Origin: Deltaproteobacteria bacterium | GTDB taxonomy: Bacteria; Myxococcota_A; Polyangia; Polyangiales; Houyiibacteriaceae | Direction: 5' to 3' | Assembly: GCA_017644045.1 (NCBI GenBank) | Contig: JAEPMI010000008.1 | Coordinates: 496,001-560,000 of the forward strand | DNA length: 64,000 nucleotides | Part shown: piece by piece, positions 1 through 7,406 of the stretch | Layout: every line of letters starts with the position of its first letter | Position numbering within the stretch: position 1 is the stretch's first letter | The notes under the pieces: model-generated | The model's database searches: none | Seen by the model: only the letters and a program-made list of their open reading frames with translations | Told to the model about the DNA's origin: nothing | Program-made: the position numbers and the translations under genes

Positions 1-397
1 ACCGAGCTACCTCGAGAGCGCTGGTTCGCTCGAATCGCCGGCCGACCTCGGCCGCCATCGGGTCATCGTCTTCGAGTCGATCGAGGCCACGCGCGACTGG
101 CGTTTCGGCGCCGAGCAGGCGACGAGCGCTCGGGTCGAGGGCACACTCGTGGTGAACAACGTCGACTCTGCCATCGCCGCGGCCGAGGCGGGGCTCGGGG
201 TCACCCGAGTGCTCTGCTACCAGGCGAAGGAAGCGATCGCCGCGGGGAGACTCGTGCTCGCCCTCGAGAGCTACGCCACGCCGCCGATGCCGGTGAACCT
301 GGTCCGGCCGCCCCACCGCGGAGAGTCTCCGGAGGTCGGGGCGTTCGTGACGGCGGCGAAGGCATATTTCCGCGACCACCCGGTTGGCCTCGAGTGA
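1..397 (+). CDS. LysR-type regulator, C-terminal part (cut by window edge)
   Basis: The frame enters from the left edge, so the helix-turn-helix half is missing and only 131 residues are visible. They read as the end of a LysR substrate-binding domain: VVNNVDSAIAAAEAGLG followed by a TRVLCYQ strand, then GRLVLALE, a PPMPVNLV strand, and the closing VGAFVTAAKAYFRDHP helix where LysR proteins usually end. Known role of the family: effector-responsive transcription regulator. The target and effector cannot be told because the neighbouring divergent gene lies outside. The stop at 395-397 is followed by an exported-protein gene starting at 442. Confidence 0.82.
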   Translation, partial: PSYLESAGSLESPADLGRHRVIVFESIEATRDWRFGAEQATSARVEGTLVVNNVDSAIAAAEAGLGVTRVLCYQAKEAIAAGRLVLALESYATPPMPVNLVRPPHRGESPEVGAFVTAAKAYFRDHPVGLE

Positions 398-441
398 CGC
401 GAGCAGTTGCCGACGGTCGGTTCGCACGGCACAGCAAGCGC

Positions 442-1110
442 ATGCGTGCCCTCGTTCCCTTTGCCCTCGTCCTCGCGTTTGCGAGTGGAGTCGCGCACGC
501 GCAGTCGGACGATCTGCCGCCGGAAGAGCGGTGGCGACTGGAGCTCGTCCTCTCGGGCGAGCGCCACTACGTGAGGATGATCGCGGAGACGCCCGAGGGC
601 GGGGAGGACGAGGTCGCGTCGCGACTCTGGACGGGTGGGTTCGACCTCTGTCCGATGGACGTCATCCGGCGATGGGTCCACATCGGTGGCTGCCTCGGCC
701 TGCATTTGGTTCCGGGGAATGATGCCGAGTATGGCGTCGCCTACGAGGACCAGACCCTCGCGTACTTGGCTCGAATGCAGCTCCGAGCCACGTTCTTCGC
801 CCCCGGCAGGTACCTTCGCGGGGGCCTCGACCTCCACTATCGGTCCTACCTTCGCGTTCAGGGTGGACGCGAGAGCGGCCTCGAGGCGGGCTTCCGTCTC
901 GGCGTCGAGTTCCTGCTCGGAGAGCAAAACACCCCCCTGATGATCGGTCTCTCGTTCCGGGCACCGCTCTTCGCGACTCGTTCGGACTCGACGTACTCCT
1001 GGCCGATCTCGGCGGGGGGAATGGAGGTCGGCTCGGACACTCGGCCCACCCGCAACGTCCGCTTCTATGTGCTCGGCCTCGTCGTCGGGTCGGTCTTCTC
1101 GTTCCGCTGA
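442..1110 (+). CDS. Exported protein of unknown function, possible outer-membrane barrel
   Basis: A 222-residue protein that I do not recognise. I chose ATG 442 rather than the in-frame GTG at 394 because it gives a clean Sec signal peptide, MRALVPFALVLAFASGVAHA, with an AHA|Q cleavage site. The mature part alternates hydrophobic and polar residues and has many aromatic strand ends (YLARMQLRATFF, LDLHYRSYLRV, FRLGVEFLLG, PLMIGLSFRAPLF) and closes with VRFYVLGLVVGSVFSFR. A terminal Phe/Arg strand of this kind fits a small outer-membrane beta-barrel, but that is inference. It runs convergently into the gene at 1111 with no gap. Confidence 0.72.
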   Translation: MRALVPFALVLAFASGVAHAQSDDLPPEERWRLELVLSGERHYVRMIAETPEGGEDEVASRLWTGGFDLCPMDVIRRWVHIGGCLGLHLVPGNDAEYGVAYEDQTLAYLARMQLRATFFAPGRYLRGGLDLHYRSYLRVQGGRESGLEAGFRLGVEFLLGEQNTPLMIGLSFRAPLFATRSDSTYSWPISAGGMEVGSDTRPTRNVRFYVLGLVVGSVFSFR

Positions 1111-1605
1111 CTACTCGGCCGCGTCGCCGCACGGCGGCGGCGGGTAGGTCCCGCCCATCACGCGGACGTCGCGCTCGCTGACCAGCAGCTCGCCGTCGGG
1201 CGTGGTCATCTCCGCGCGGAAGCGGACCAGCTCGCCGACCAGGCACGAGGGCTCCTCGACGATGCCGGTGTAGCCGATGCGCTGGCGCCACCCTTCGGAG
1301 TTCGGGCTCTCGAAGGGGAGCTCGATGGCGGTCTCGTCGGCGGGCCGACTCTCGTCGGCGGGCTGGACCGTGAGCCGGATCGGGGGCCGGTCCATGTTCA
1401 CGCCGCGCACGCGGAGGCTGACCCACATGTGCCAGCCCCCCTGCGCGCCGCGGACCAGCTCCACCTCCTGGCCGTCTTCCAGCGCGTCGAAGCGCCAGGA
1501 GCCGGTGCCGAGCTCGAGCGCCGGGTCTTCGGCCGGCGGCGGCACCTCACCGCAGCCGAGCGCGAGCCCGGCGACGGTGAGCAGGAGGATGGAGCGGAGC
1601 GACAC
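1111..1605 (-). CDS. Predicted lipoprotein, unknown function
   Basis: A 164-residue protein, not recognised. The start is set at GTG 1605, two bases after the stop of the DUF2330 gene, with a GGAG-like ribosome site inside that gene's last codons; this indicates translational coupling. The N-terminus is a lipoprotein signal, VSLRSILLLTVAGLALGC, with Cys18 as the lipidated residue followed by G-E. The mature domain is rich in beta-strand patterns (FDALEDGQEVELV, MWVSLRVRGV, IRLTVQPADES) and resembles a single immunoglobulin-like sandwich; that fold is a guess. It probably acts with the upstream DUF2330 protein at the envelope. Confidence 0.75.
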   Translation of the reverse strand: MSLRSILLLTVAGLALGCGEVPPPAEDPALELGTGSWRFDALEDGQEVELVRGAQGGWHMWVSLRVRGVNMDRPPIRLTVQPADESRPADETAIELPFESPNSEGWRQRIGYTGIVEEPSCLVGELVRFRAEMTTPDGELLVSERDVRVMGGTYPPPPCGDAAE

Positions 1606-1607
1606 GT

Positions 1608-3302
1608 TCAGCTCCGGCGACGGCGGATGGCGACGAGGCCGACCATGAGCGCGAGCACGAAGCCGGCCGCGCCGCGGGTGTTGCCGCCGACCGAGCAGAC
1701 CCCGCCGTCGGGCGGGCCGGGGATGGTCGAGTTGTGGCTGCTGAGGGCCGCGGCGATGGCGCCGGTGTTGTCCTCGACCACCTCGCCGGTGCCCTCGGTG
1801 CCGACGCGCACGATGCGCTCGTTGGCGGGCATGCCGGCGTCGTCGACGTCGAAGGGCCAGATGTTGCCGTTGCCGCGGATGACGCCGCCGTCCTCGAGCT
1901 CGATGCGCCAGGGCGCCTCGAACTGCGAGATGCTCGGCGAGCACTCGATGATGCGGTCGGCCGTGTGCTGGTTCGAATGGTCGCCGAGGTCGGCGTTGAA
2001 GTCGAACATGGGGTCCACGGTCATCTCGTCCGCGCTCATCGTGGTGTAGAGGCGGGTGGAGTAGGTCGCGGTCTCGAAGAGCTCGCGGGTCTCGGTCATC
2101 GGGTCGATGGCGCCGCTCTGGATCTGGTCGACGAGAGCGGCCGGGTCGAGACCCTCGATGTCCGCAGTGCTCGAGTCGATGTAGCAGCTGATGCAGCCGA
2201 AGAACTGGTCCTCGGGGATGCCGGGCGGCACGGTGAGGTGCTCCTCCAGCGCCTCACGGACGCCGTCGAGCTGCATGAAGTTGGAGAGCTGCCAGACGAG
2301 CTGACCTTCCTGGTTGGTCCAGTCGGTGCCGACGATCCCGCCCCACTGGCTCTCCTCCCACTCGAACCAGATGTTCTCGGCGAGGGGCGCGGCGGCGCCG
2401 GCGTGCTCGGTCACGAAGCCCTGACCGCCGGCCTCGTTGGCCGCGCGGGTGACCACATCGTCGTAGTTGGCGCCGGGGCTCAGCCAGTTGATGAGCGCCT
2501 CGTTGAGCTCGAGGTGGCGATAGTTCGCGGGGATGGCGCGGGTGTCACCGAGGACCCAGACCATGATGCCCATGTCGGGCTGGGTCGCGAGGGCCGTCGG
2601 ACGGAGCGGAATGGACGGCAGGCCGGGGCCGAAGCTCAGGCGAACGGGGCGGATGGCGCCGGCGTCGTTGCCCTTCGTGAGGCGGAAGGCCAGCAGGTTC
2701 ATGCCCGAGTCGAGGTAGGGCGTGATCACGTCGGAGCCCATGTCGGGGACGTCGTAGCCGCTGCTCTGCAGCCACTCGGCGGCGACGGCGTACTTGTCTT
2801 CGATGGCCGGGTCGATGGTGATGTTCACGTAGTCGTAAGGGCCGACCGAGCCGCGGTCCGCGACCGAGACGGGCGGCGCCGCGGCGCCACCGTCGGCGCT
2901 CGCGGCGGGGCCTTCCGCGGAGTCCGAGGTCGCGCCACCGCGGAAGAAACCGCCGCCGTCGCTGCAGTTGCCCTCGACGCGGGTGTTGAGCAGGTACGAG
3001 GGGTTGGTGGCCGCCTGCAGCCGCGTGAAGGCGGCGTTGGAGCTCACCGCGACCTCGGGCGTGCCCGCGACCGGGAGCATCCAGGCGAACTCTTCGGCTT
3101 CGCCTTGGTACTGGATCTGGATCACGGCGGTGACGCTGCCGTCGTCGCCCTGATGGAAGATGATGCGCTCGGCCTGCTGGTTGACCGGCTGAGCGCTGTC
3201 GCAGAAGAAGCCGCCGCATGCGTCGGCGTGATTCGGCGTGAGCGTCAGCGCGGTCGCGAGCGTCGCGCCGAACGCCATGGAGAGAGTGGCTTGGAGGTTC
3301 AT
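1608..3302 (-). CDS. DUF2330 family protein with MYXO-CTERM-like sorting tail
   Basis: A 564-residue exported protein. After a signal peptide ending near HADA it carries ACGGFFC (residues 28-34) and NQQAERIIFHQG, the N-terminal signature of DUF2330 proteins common in Myxococcota; their function is unknown. The central part includes FAWMLPVAGTPEVAVS and several conserved aromatic positions. The C-terminus is CSVGGNTRGAAGFVLALMVG followed by LVAIRRRRS: a Cys, a Gly-rich hinge, one membrane helix and a basic end. That is the layout of MYXO-CTERM sorting domains, which are known to anchor proteins at the cell surface. First gene of a two-gene minus-strand unit; divergent from the LDLa lipoprotein at 3479. 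Confidence 0.88.
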   Translation of the reverse strand: MNLQATLSMAFGATLATALTLTPNHADACGGFFCDSAQPVNQQAERIIFHQGDDGSVTAVIQIQYQGEAEEFAWMLPVAGTPEVAVSSNAAFTRLQAATNPSYLLNTRVEGNCSDGGGFFRGGATSDSAEGPAASADGGAAAPPVSVADRGSVGPYDYVNITIDPAIEDKYAVAAEWLQSSGYDVPDMGSDVITPYLDSGMNLLAFRLTKGNDAGAIRPVRLSFGPGLPSIPLRPTALATQPDMGIMVWVLGDTRAIPANYRHLELNEALINWLSPGANYDDVVTRAANEAGGQGFVTEHAGAAAPLAENIWFEWEESQWGGIVGTDWTNQEGQLVWQLSNFMQLDGVREALEEHLTVPPGIPEDQFFGCISCYIDSSTADIEGLDPAALVDQIQSGAIDPMTETRELFETATYSTRLYTTMSADEMTVDPMFDFNADLGDHSNQHTADRIIECSPSISQFEAPWRIELEDGGVIRGNGNIWPFDVDDAGMPANERIVRVGTEGTGEVVEDNTGAIAAALSSHNSTIPGPPDGGVCSVGGNTRGAAGFVLALMVGLVAIRRRRS

Positions 3303-3478
3303 GCCCTCGCACGGAGCAGAAAGCGGGCCAACGCGCTTTCTCCGTTGGATCCGCGCGTCTCACCGACGTCTGACACAGCACGGCACACGGAGATCGTGCC
3401 AAGAGGGGTCGATCCCCCGGCACAACGGGAGCAAAGCCCGTGGCACAGGTAGGCATGGCCGTTGCTTCGGACCCCCGC

Positions 3479-4072
3479 ATGCGAACGGTCCCGTGGGTGA
3501 TGGCTCTGGTGGTGCTCGGCGCCTGTGGCGAGCCCGAGGTGGCGGAGCGCCTCCGGCAGTGCGAGCTGCTCAGCGACGGCTACATCAAGGAGCTCGGCAT
3601 CTACGCGCCGACGGAGTGCTACCGGGACTGCCTCGGGCAGGCGGACTGCGACGCGCTCGAGGCGGCCCTCTGCCGGAGCGACATCTCGCTCCTGGTCGCG
3701 TGCGACCAGCGCTGCGCGTTCCAGTGCGCGTCCGGCGCCCTCATCGCCGTCGAGTCGATCTGCAACGGCTTCGAGGACTGCGAAGACGGCGAGGACGAGT
3801 TCGACTGCGGGACCTACCTCTGCGACGACGGCACCGAGCTCATGGGCGAGCTCCACCGCTGCAACGGCGTGACCCGCTGCCCGGATGGCAGCGACGAGCG
3901 CGACTGCCCCGGCGCCTGCGAGCGCTGGGGCGGACCCGACTGCCTCCCGTTCCAATGCGCCGACGGCGACACTGCGCCCTCGAACGCGCGCTGCAACGGA
4001 TGGGCGCAGTGCGCGGACGAGAGCGACGAAGAAGGCTGCGCCGAATTCACGCTCATGTGCGACGCCGGCTGA
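3479..4072 (+). CDS. Lipoprotein with three LDL-receptor class A repeats
   Basis: A 197-residue protein. ATG 3479 was chosen over the upstream in-frame ATGs (3440, 3455) because it gives the lipoprotein signal MRTVPWVMALVVLGAC with Cys16 as lipid anchor. Three LDLa repeats follow at about residues 79-110, 115-143 and 155-187. Each has the C-N-G-x-x-x-C then D-G-x-D/S-E-x-x-C pattern: CNGFEDCEDGEDEFDC, CNGVTRCPDGSDERDC, CNGWAQCADESDEEGC. The acidic residues between the last cysteines form the calcium cage known from LDLa modules. In animals such modules bind ligands; here a surface ligand-binding role is inferred. A further Cys-rich stretch (residues 28-75) precedes the repeats. Three disulfides per repeat imply periplasmic or surface location. 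Confidence 0.88.
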   Translation: MRTVPWVMALVVLGACGEPEVAERLRQCELLSDGYIKELGIYAPTECYRDCLGQADCDALEAALCRSDISLLVACDQRCAFQCASGALIAVESICNGFEDCEDGEDEFDCGTYLCDDGTELMGELHRCNGVTRCPDGSDERDCPGACERWGGPDCLPFQCADGDTAPSNARCNGWAQCADESDEEGCAEFTLMCDAG

Positions 4073-4091
4073 GCTCCGCGGTCCGTGCCGC

Positions 4092-4571
4092 TCAACCGCG
4101 GCCACTCCACGCCGCGGAGATGAAGAGGGCACAGCTCGCGAGGCAGGCGACGGTGCGCACATGGTTCCAGCGCGTCCACCGCTTCAGGTAGTCCGCCCAC
4201 ACGCGGGCCGCCTCCGGGGTGGTGGGGTCGAGGGCGTCGAGCGCGTCGTTCAGCGGGACGTTGAAGGCCGCAGTGCAGACGAAGTGTCCCACGAGATAGA
4301 CCACGCCCCCGACCATGAGGGCGAGGGTCCCAGGCTCTCCCCATCGGACGCCGCCCCACACGGCCAGGGCGACGCTGGCGAGCGTGGTCCCGAAGAAGAG
4401 CACGATGAAGGGGGACTTCACGATGACTCGGTTGATCGACTGCATCGCCTCGATGCCGCCGACGCCGGGGACCTCCGCGAGGGACTGCATGATGAAGGCC
4501 GAGAACGCGAAGTAGAGGCCCCCCATGAGGCCGCAGCCGATCGCGAGCACGTGAGTGAGGTGGGTGGTCAT
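4092..4571 (-). CDS. DUF1772 (anthrone-oxygenase-like) membrane protein
   Basis: A 159-residue integral membrane protein with about four hydrophobic helices: LAIGCGLMGGLYFAFSAF, SPFIVLFFGTTLASVALAV, LALMVGGVVYLVGHFVC, and VACLASCALFISAAW at the end. The order GLYFAFSAFIM..., the FNVPLNDAL motif after the third helix, and WTRWNHVRT before the last one match DUF1772, a family grouped with fungal anthrone oxygenases; the bacterial members have no proven reaction. Its ATG overlaps the stop of a 15-codon upstream ORF as ATGA. The divergent LysR gene at 4715 is the likely regulator, because LysR proteins usually control the adjacent divergent gene. Confidence 0.85.
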   Translation of the reverse strand: MTTHLTHVLAIGCGLMGGLYFAFSAFIMQSLAEVPGVGGIEAMQSINRVIVKSPFIVLFFGTTLASVALAVWGGVRWGEPGTLALMVGGVVYLVGHFVCTAAFNVPLNDALDALDPTTPEAARVWADYLKRWTRWNHVRTVACLASCALFISAAWSGRG

Positions 4572-4615
4572 CGCTGGGCCCTCGGCGCGCGGGGTCGGGT
4601 GGTGAAGCTCGTCAT
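4568..4615 (-). CDS. 15-codon upstream ORF (candidate leader peptide)
   Basis: ATG 4615 has a strong ribosome site (AAGGAGAG, about seven bases upstream) and encodes MTSFTTRPRAPRAQR. Its TGA (4570-4568) overlaps the ATG of the DUF1772 gene as ATGA. The DUF1772 gene itself has no comparable ribosome site, so its translation probably depends on ribosomes ending this mini-ORF. Three of the 15 codons are Arg and two Pro clusters occur near the end. Whether the peptide has a function of its own is unknown. Confidence 0.5.
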   Translation of the reverse strand: MTSFTTRPRAPRAQR

Positions 4616-4667
4616 CGTTCTCTCCTTTCGGCGGTCGTCGCCGCCCTTGGAGCCCACGTTGCTCGAT

Positions 4668-4718
4668 GCTCTGATGCCTTTCTAGTCGAGTGTTTGCACA
4701 GTATCGTTGCGCTGATGC
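4668..4718. promoter_or_regulatory. Direct repeat in the lysR/DUF1772 divergent promoter region
   Basis: GCTCTGATGC (4668-4677) and GCGCTGATGC (4709-4718) match at nine of ten bases and are 41 bp apart, close to four helical turns. The second copy overlaps the lysR start codon. LysR regulators commonly bind two spaced half-sites and repress themselves, so this is a candidate operator pair; the assignment is inference. Confidence 0.3.
4702..4707 (+). promoter_or_regulatory. Candidate leaderless -10 box of the lysR gene
   Basis: TATCGT lies seven bases before ATG 4715 and no Shine-Dalgarno sequence is present. With usual -10 to start-site spacing the transcript would begin at or near the start codon. 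Confidence 0.45.
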
Positions 4719-5635
4719 ATAGAAGCGATCCGCGCGCCGCGAACCTTCAATGGGACGACGTGCGCCTCTTCCTGGCGCTCTGTCGGGCCCGGACGCTCGG
4801 CGAGGCCGCGCGCGTCCTGGGGGTCGATCAGTCGACGGTGTCCCGCCGGCTGGCTGCGCTCGAGGAGACCTTGGCGGTCTCCCTCTTCGACCGCGGTCGA
4901 GGTGGGGTCTCCGCCACTCCCGCCGCCGAGGAGCTCCTGCCGGTGGCCGAGGAGATCGAGGACGCGATGGGTCGCTTCTCGGGCGCCGCCGAGTCGCTCG
5001 ATCGTGAGGTGAGCGGGTTGGTCCGCATCGCGTGTCCGCCAGACACGGCCGAGGTGATGATCGTTCCTCACCTGCCGGCGCTCCTCGAGCGGCACCCGGG
5101 CCTTCGCATCGAGCTTCAGGTGGGTGAAGCGGTGGTGGACGTCTCTCGCCGAGCGGCCGACCTGGCGCTCCGAGTGGTCCGTCCCGAGACGGGCGACCTG
5201 GTCGTGCGGACCCTCGGCCGAGTCGAGTGGGTGCTCGCTGGCACACCCGAGCTCGCGAAGCGGCTCGGCACCGTCCGGAAGCTCGCCGACGTGCCCTGGG
5301 TCACCTTCGGCGAACGCTACGCCCACACCCCCGCCGCCCGTTGGGTCGTGCAGCACGCGGGCGTCGAACCACGCGTTCGCTCGGACAGCCTACGCCTCCA
5401 GATCGCGTGCGTCGTCGACGGGCTCGGCGCGGCGCTCCTCCCCGGACCGAGCGTGGCTCACTACGGGCTGACCCCGCTCCGCCTGACTCGGAAACTCCAA
5501 CAGCGAACGCCGCCTCCGGCGATGCCGCTCTTCCTGCTGATGCATCGAGCGCTTCGGCGCGTGCCGAGAGTTCGCGCGGTCTGGGACTTCCTGCTCGAGC
5601 GTGAGATCGAGGCCCCACCTCGATCGGGCAAGTAG
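4715..5635 (+). CDS. LysR-family transcriptional regulator
   Basis: A 306-residue full-length LysR regulator. The N-terminal winged helix-turn-helix reads WDDVRLFLALCRARTLGEAA then VDQSTVSRRLAALEETL (residues about 11-70), which is diagnostic. The substrate-binding domain follows (RIACPPDTAEVMIVPHLPAL, LRIELQVGEAVVDVSRRAAD LALR). ATG 4715 is preferred to the TTG at 4694: it gives the standard short N-terminus and sits seven bases after a TATCGT box. It is divergent from the DUF1772 gene and its 15-codon upstream ORF and probably regulates them. The effector is unknown. It ends convergently with the gene at 5652. Confidence 0.93.
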   Translation: MHRSDPRAANLQWDDVRLFLALCRARTLGEAARVLGVDQSTVSRRLAALEETLAVSLFDRGRGGVSATPAAEELLPVAEEIEDAMGRFSGAAESLDREVSGLVRIACPPDTAEVMIVPHLPALLERHPGLRIELQVGEAVVDVSRRAADLALRVVRPETGDLVVRTLGRVEWVLAGTPELAKRLGTVRKLADVPWVTFGERYAHTPAARWVVQHAGVEPRVRSDSLRLQIACVVDGLGAALLPGPSVAHYGLTPLRLTRKLQQRTPPPAMPLFLLMHRALRRVPRVRAVWDFLLEREIEAPPRSGK

Positions 5636-5651
5636 CCGGGCCGCATCGCGG

Positions 5652-6173
5652 TCACTTCTTCGTGCGTACGAGCTCGTCGCGGTGAGCTCGGATGAACTCG
5701 CGGGTCTTCGGCCAGAGCTCGCTCCGTTGCAGCCTCATGATGGTTCGGTGCTCGAGCGTGTCCCAGGTGAAGTCCGAGGGCTCCGTATGGGCGTCGAGCC
5801 ACTCGTCGTCGACCTCTCGAAGGAGCGGTGGCGGGTCGGAATCCGCGGGCCCGGCCCAGCCGCAGCACCCTTCGTCGATCGCTTGACGGAGGCTCTTCCG
5901 GAGGAGTGCTCGCATCTCTTCGCAACCTGCCGCGGTCAGCGCGTCTTGGGCGCCCTCGAACTCCGCAGCCTTTGCCTCGCCCAACCACTGAGGCGGAGTC
6001 TTGTTCGTCATCTCGCGCGAGATGTAGTTGAGGAAATAGACCCGACGGGCAACGAGCGGCCAGTCGGCGATCGTCTCCAGAGCCTTGGAGAAGCCGTTGG
6101 CGTTCGCTTGATCGTCGATGTCGTTCCCGATGCGACCGGGTTGCCCGCCCCGAGTGGGTTCGAAAGTCGTCAT
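5652..6173 (-). CDS. Hypothetical cytoplasmic protein
   Basis: A 173-residue protein without signal peptide or membrane segment; I do not recognise the family. Visible features are a central helical stretch (ADWPLVARRVYFLNYISREM), a Cys pair in DEGCCGWAGPAD, and an acidic/aromatic block (REVDDEWLDAHTEPSDFTWD). It begins ten bases after the stop of the prepilin peptidase gene on the same strand, so the two are probably cotranscribed. A role in pilus or secretion processes is possible only by position. Confidence 0.6.
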   Translation of the reverse strand: MTTFEPTRGGQPGRIGNDIDDQANANGFSKALETIADWPLVARRVYFLNYISREMTNKTPPQWLGEAKAAEFEGAQDALTAAGCEEMRALLRKSLRQAIDEGCCGWAGPADSDPPPLLREVDDEWLDAHTEPSDFTWDTLEHRTIMRLQRSELWPKTREFIRAHRDELVRTKK

Positions 6174-6183
6174 GTGCTCCAGC

Positions 6184-7185
6184 TCAGTCGAGGAAGAAGC
6201 CGAGGTACCAGTCGAGGATCTGCGGGCCGAAGAAGAGCCACTCGAACGCGGCGAGGGCGAGGAAGGGGCCGAAGGGGAGCTTGCGGGCGCCGAGCGGCGC
6301 CGCCTCTTCCTCCGGTGTCTCGTCGTCGTCTTCTTCTTCGTCGGGTGCTTCGTCTTCGTCCTCGGTGAGAACCGCGGGCTCGCCGTCCGCGTCGCGGCAG
6401 CGCGCGTCGGCTTCGGCGGCCTGGTTGAACGGCCCTTGGTCGTCGCTGACCTCGTCGGTCGGCGCCATCCGCTGCCGGGTCACGATGGCGAGAATGGCAA
6501 CGATCAGCCCCTGCGCCGCGCCGCCGACGAGCGCGAAGAGCACGCCCTGCCAACCGACGAAGGCGCCGATGAGCAGGAGCAGCTTGGAGTCGCCTTCGCC
6601 CATGCCGCGGCGACCGGTGAGGCCCTCGTAGGACCAGACGAAGAGCACCTGCACGACCAGGAAGCCGAGGCCGGCACCGAGGGCGGCGTCCGCGGCGGTC
6701 ACGTCCGGCCGCAGCGCGACGGTCGCGAGCCCGAGCGCGGCGCCGGGGAGGGTGACCTCGTCCGGGATGATCATGTGCTCGAGGTCGATGAAGGCCGCGA
6801 CCAGCAGCGCGCCGCCGAAGACGAAGAGCGTGAGCGCCTCGAGCATCATCGGCATCACGGGGTCGTCCGCCTGGGTGAGGCGTAGGGTCCGCTCCATCAC
6901 CGCCAATCCGATGACGGCGCCCATGAGCTCCACGAGCAGATAACGAGGCGTCATCTTCGCCCCGCAGCAGGCCGCCTTTCCGCGCTGCATCAGGTACGCG
7001 ACCAGCGGCAGGTTCCGGTACCAGGGCACGCTCGCGCCGCAGGCCGGACAATGGCTTGGCGGGGACACGACGCTCATGTCTCGTGGCCACCGATAGATGG
7101 CGACGTTGAAGAAGCTGCCCCAGAGCGCGCCGAAGACGAGCGCGACGACGCGATAGAAGATGGGCGGTAGGTCCGAGACGATCAT
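6184..7185 (-). CDS. pilD: Type IV prepilin peptidase (A24 family) with acidic loop insert
   Basis: A 333-residue multi-pass membrane protease/methylase that cleaves type IV prepilin leaders at the inner membrane. The start at 7185 places the first helix correctly (ALWGSFFNVAIYRWPRDMS matches the family). The catalytic aspartates are Asp134 in FIDLEHMIIPDEVTLPG and Asp199 in GMGEGDSKLLLLIGAF. The zinc-like region is unusual: Cys46 and Cys49 (HCPACG) are present, but at the second pair position 71 is Ala, while Cys73 and Cys74 are adjacent (KAACCGAK). A hydrophilic insert at about 237-300, with an Asp/Glu run at 276-294, precedes the last helix; most family members lack it. Divergent from proB. 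Cotranscribed with the gene at 5652. Confidence 0.9.
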   Translation of the reverse strand: MIVSDLPPIFYRVVALVFGALWGSFFNVAIYRWPRDMSVVSPPSHCPACGASVPWYRNLPLVAYLMQRGKAACCGAKMTPRYLLVELMGAVIGLAVMERTLRLTQADDPVMPMMLEALTLFVFGGALLVAAFIDLEHMIIPDEVTLPGAALGLATVALRPDVTAADAALGAGLGFLVVQVLFVWSYEGLTGRRGMGEGDSKLLLLIGAFVGWQGVLFALVGGAAQGLIVAILAIVTRQRMAPTDEVSDDQGPFNQAAEADARCRDADGEPAVLTEDEDEAPDEEEDDDETPEEEAAPLGARKLPFGPFLALAAFEWLFFGPQILDWYLGFFLD

Positions 7186-7332
7186 CGGGTTGGTCCGGAT
7201 AGTAGGCGCGAGATGGCGTGCGTTCCGAGAAAATCGGAGGACGAGCGCGAAGCGCGAGGACGCACCGAGCGGATACGCCGCGAGACCTTCAGGTTCGTGG
7301 GGAAGCGAGGAGCGATTCACTCGCGACGAGCT

Positions 7333-7354
7333 GGGGGGCTTTGCAAAGCGCCCC
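7333..7354. promoter_or_regulatory. 22-bp imperfect palindrome upstream of proB
   Basis: Centred on the perfect core CTTTGCAAAG (7339-7348), it extends on both sides with one mismatched pair to GGGG/CCCC arms. It lies about 50 bases before the proB start in the proB/prepilin-peptidase divergent region. It could be an operator; the binding protein is unknown. Confidence 0.35.
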
Positions 7355-7406
7355 GGGAGGCAAACGCCCTGGCATGCGCGAGACTTCCGGAACAGACTCC
7401 GGGCCC

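Noticed and set aside
1734-3452. A 572-codon + strand frame opposite the DUF2330 gene.
   Set aside because: Low-complexity Val/Gly/Arg/Asp translation, antisense to a gene with a recognised N-terminal signature and sorting tail.
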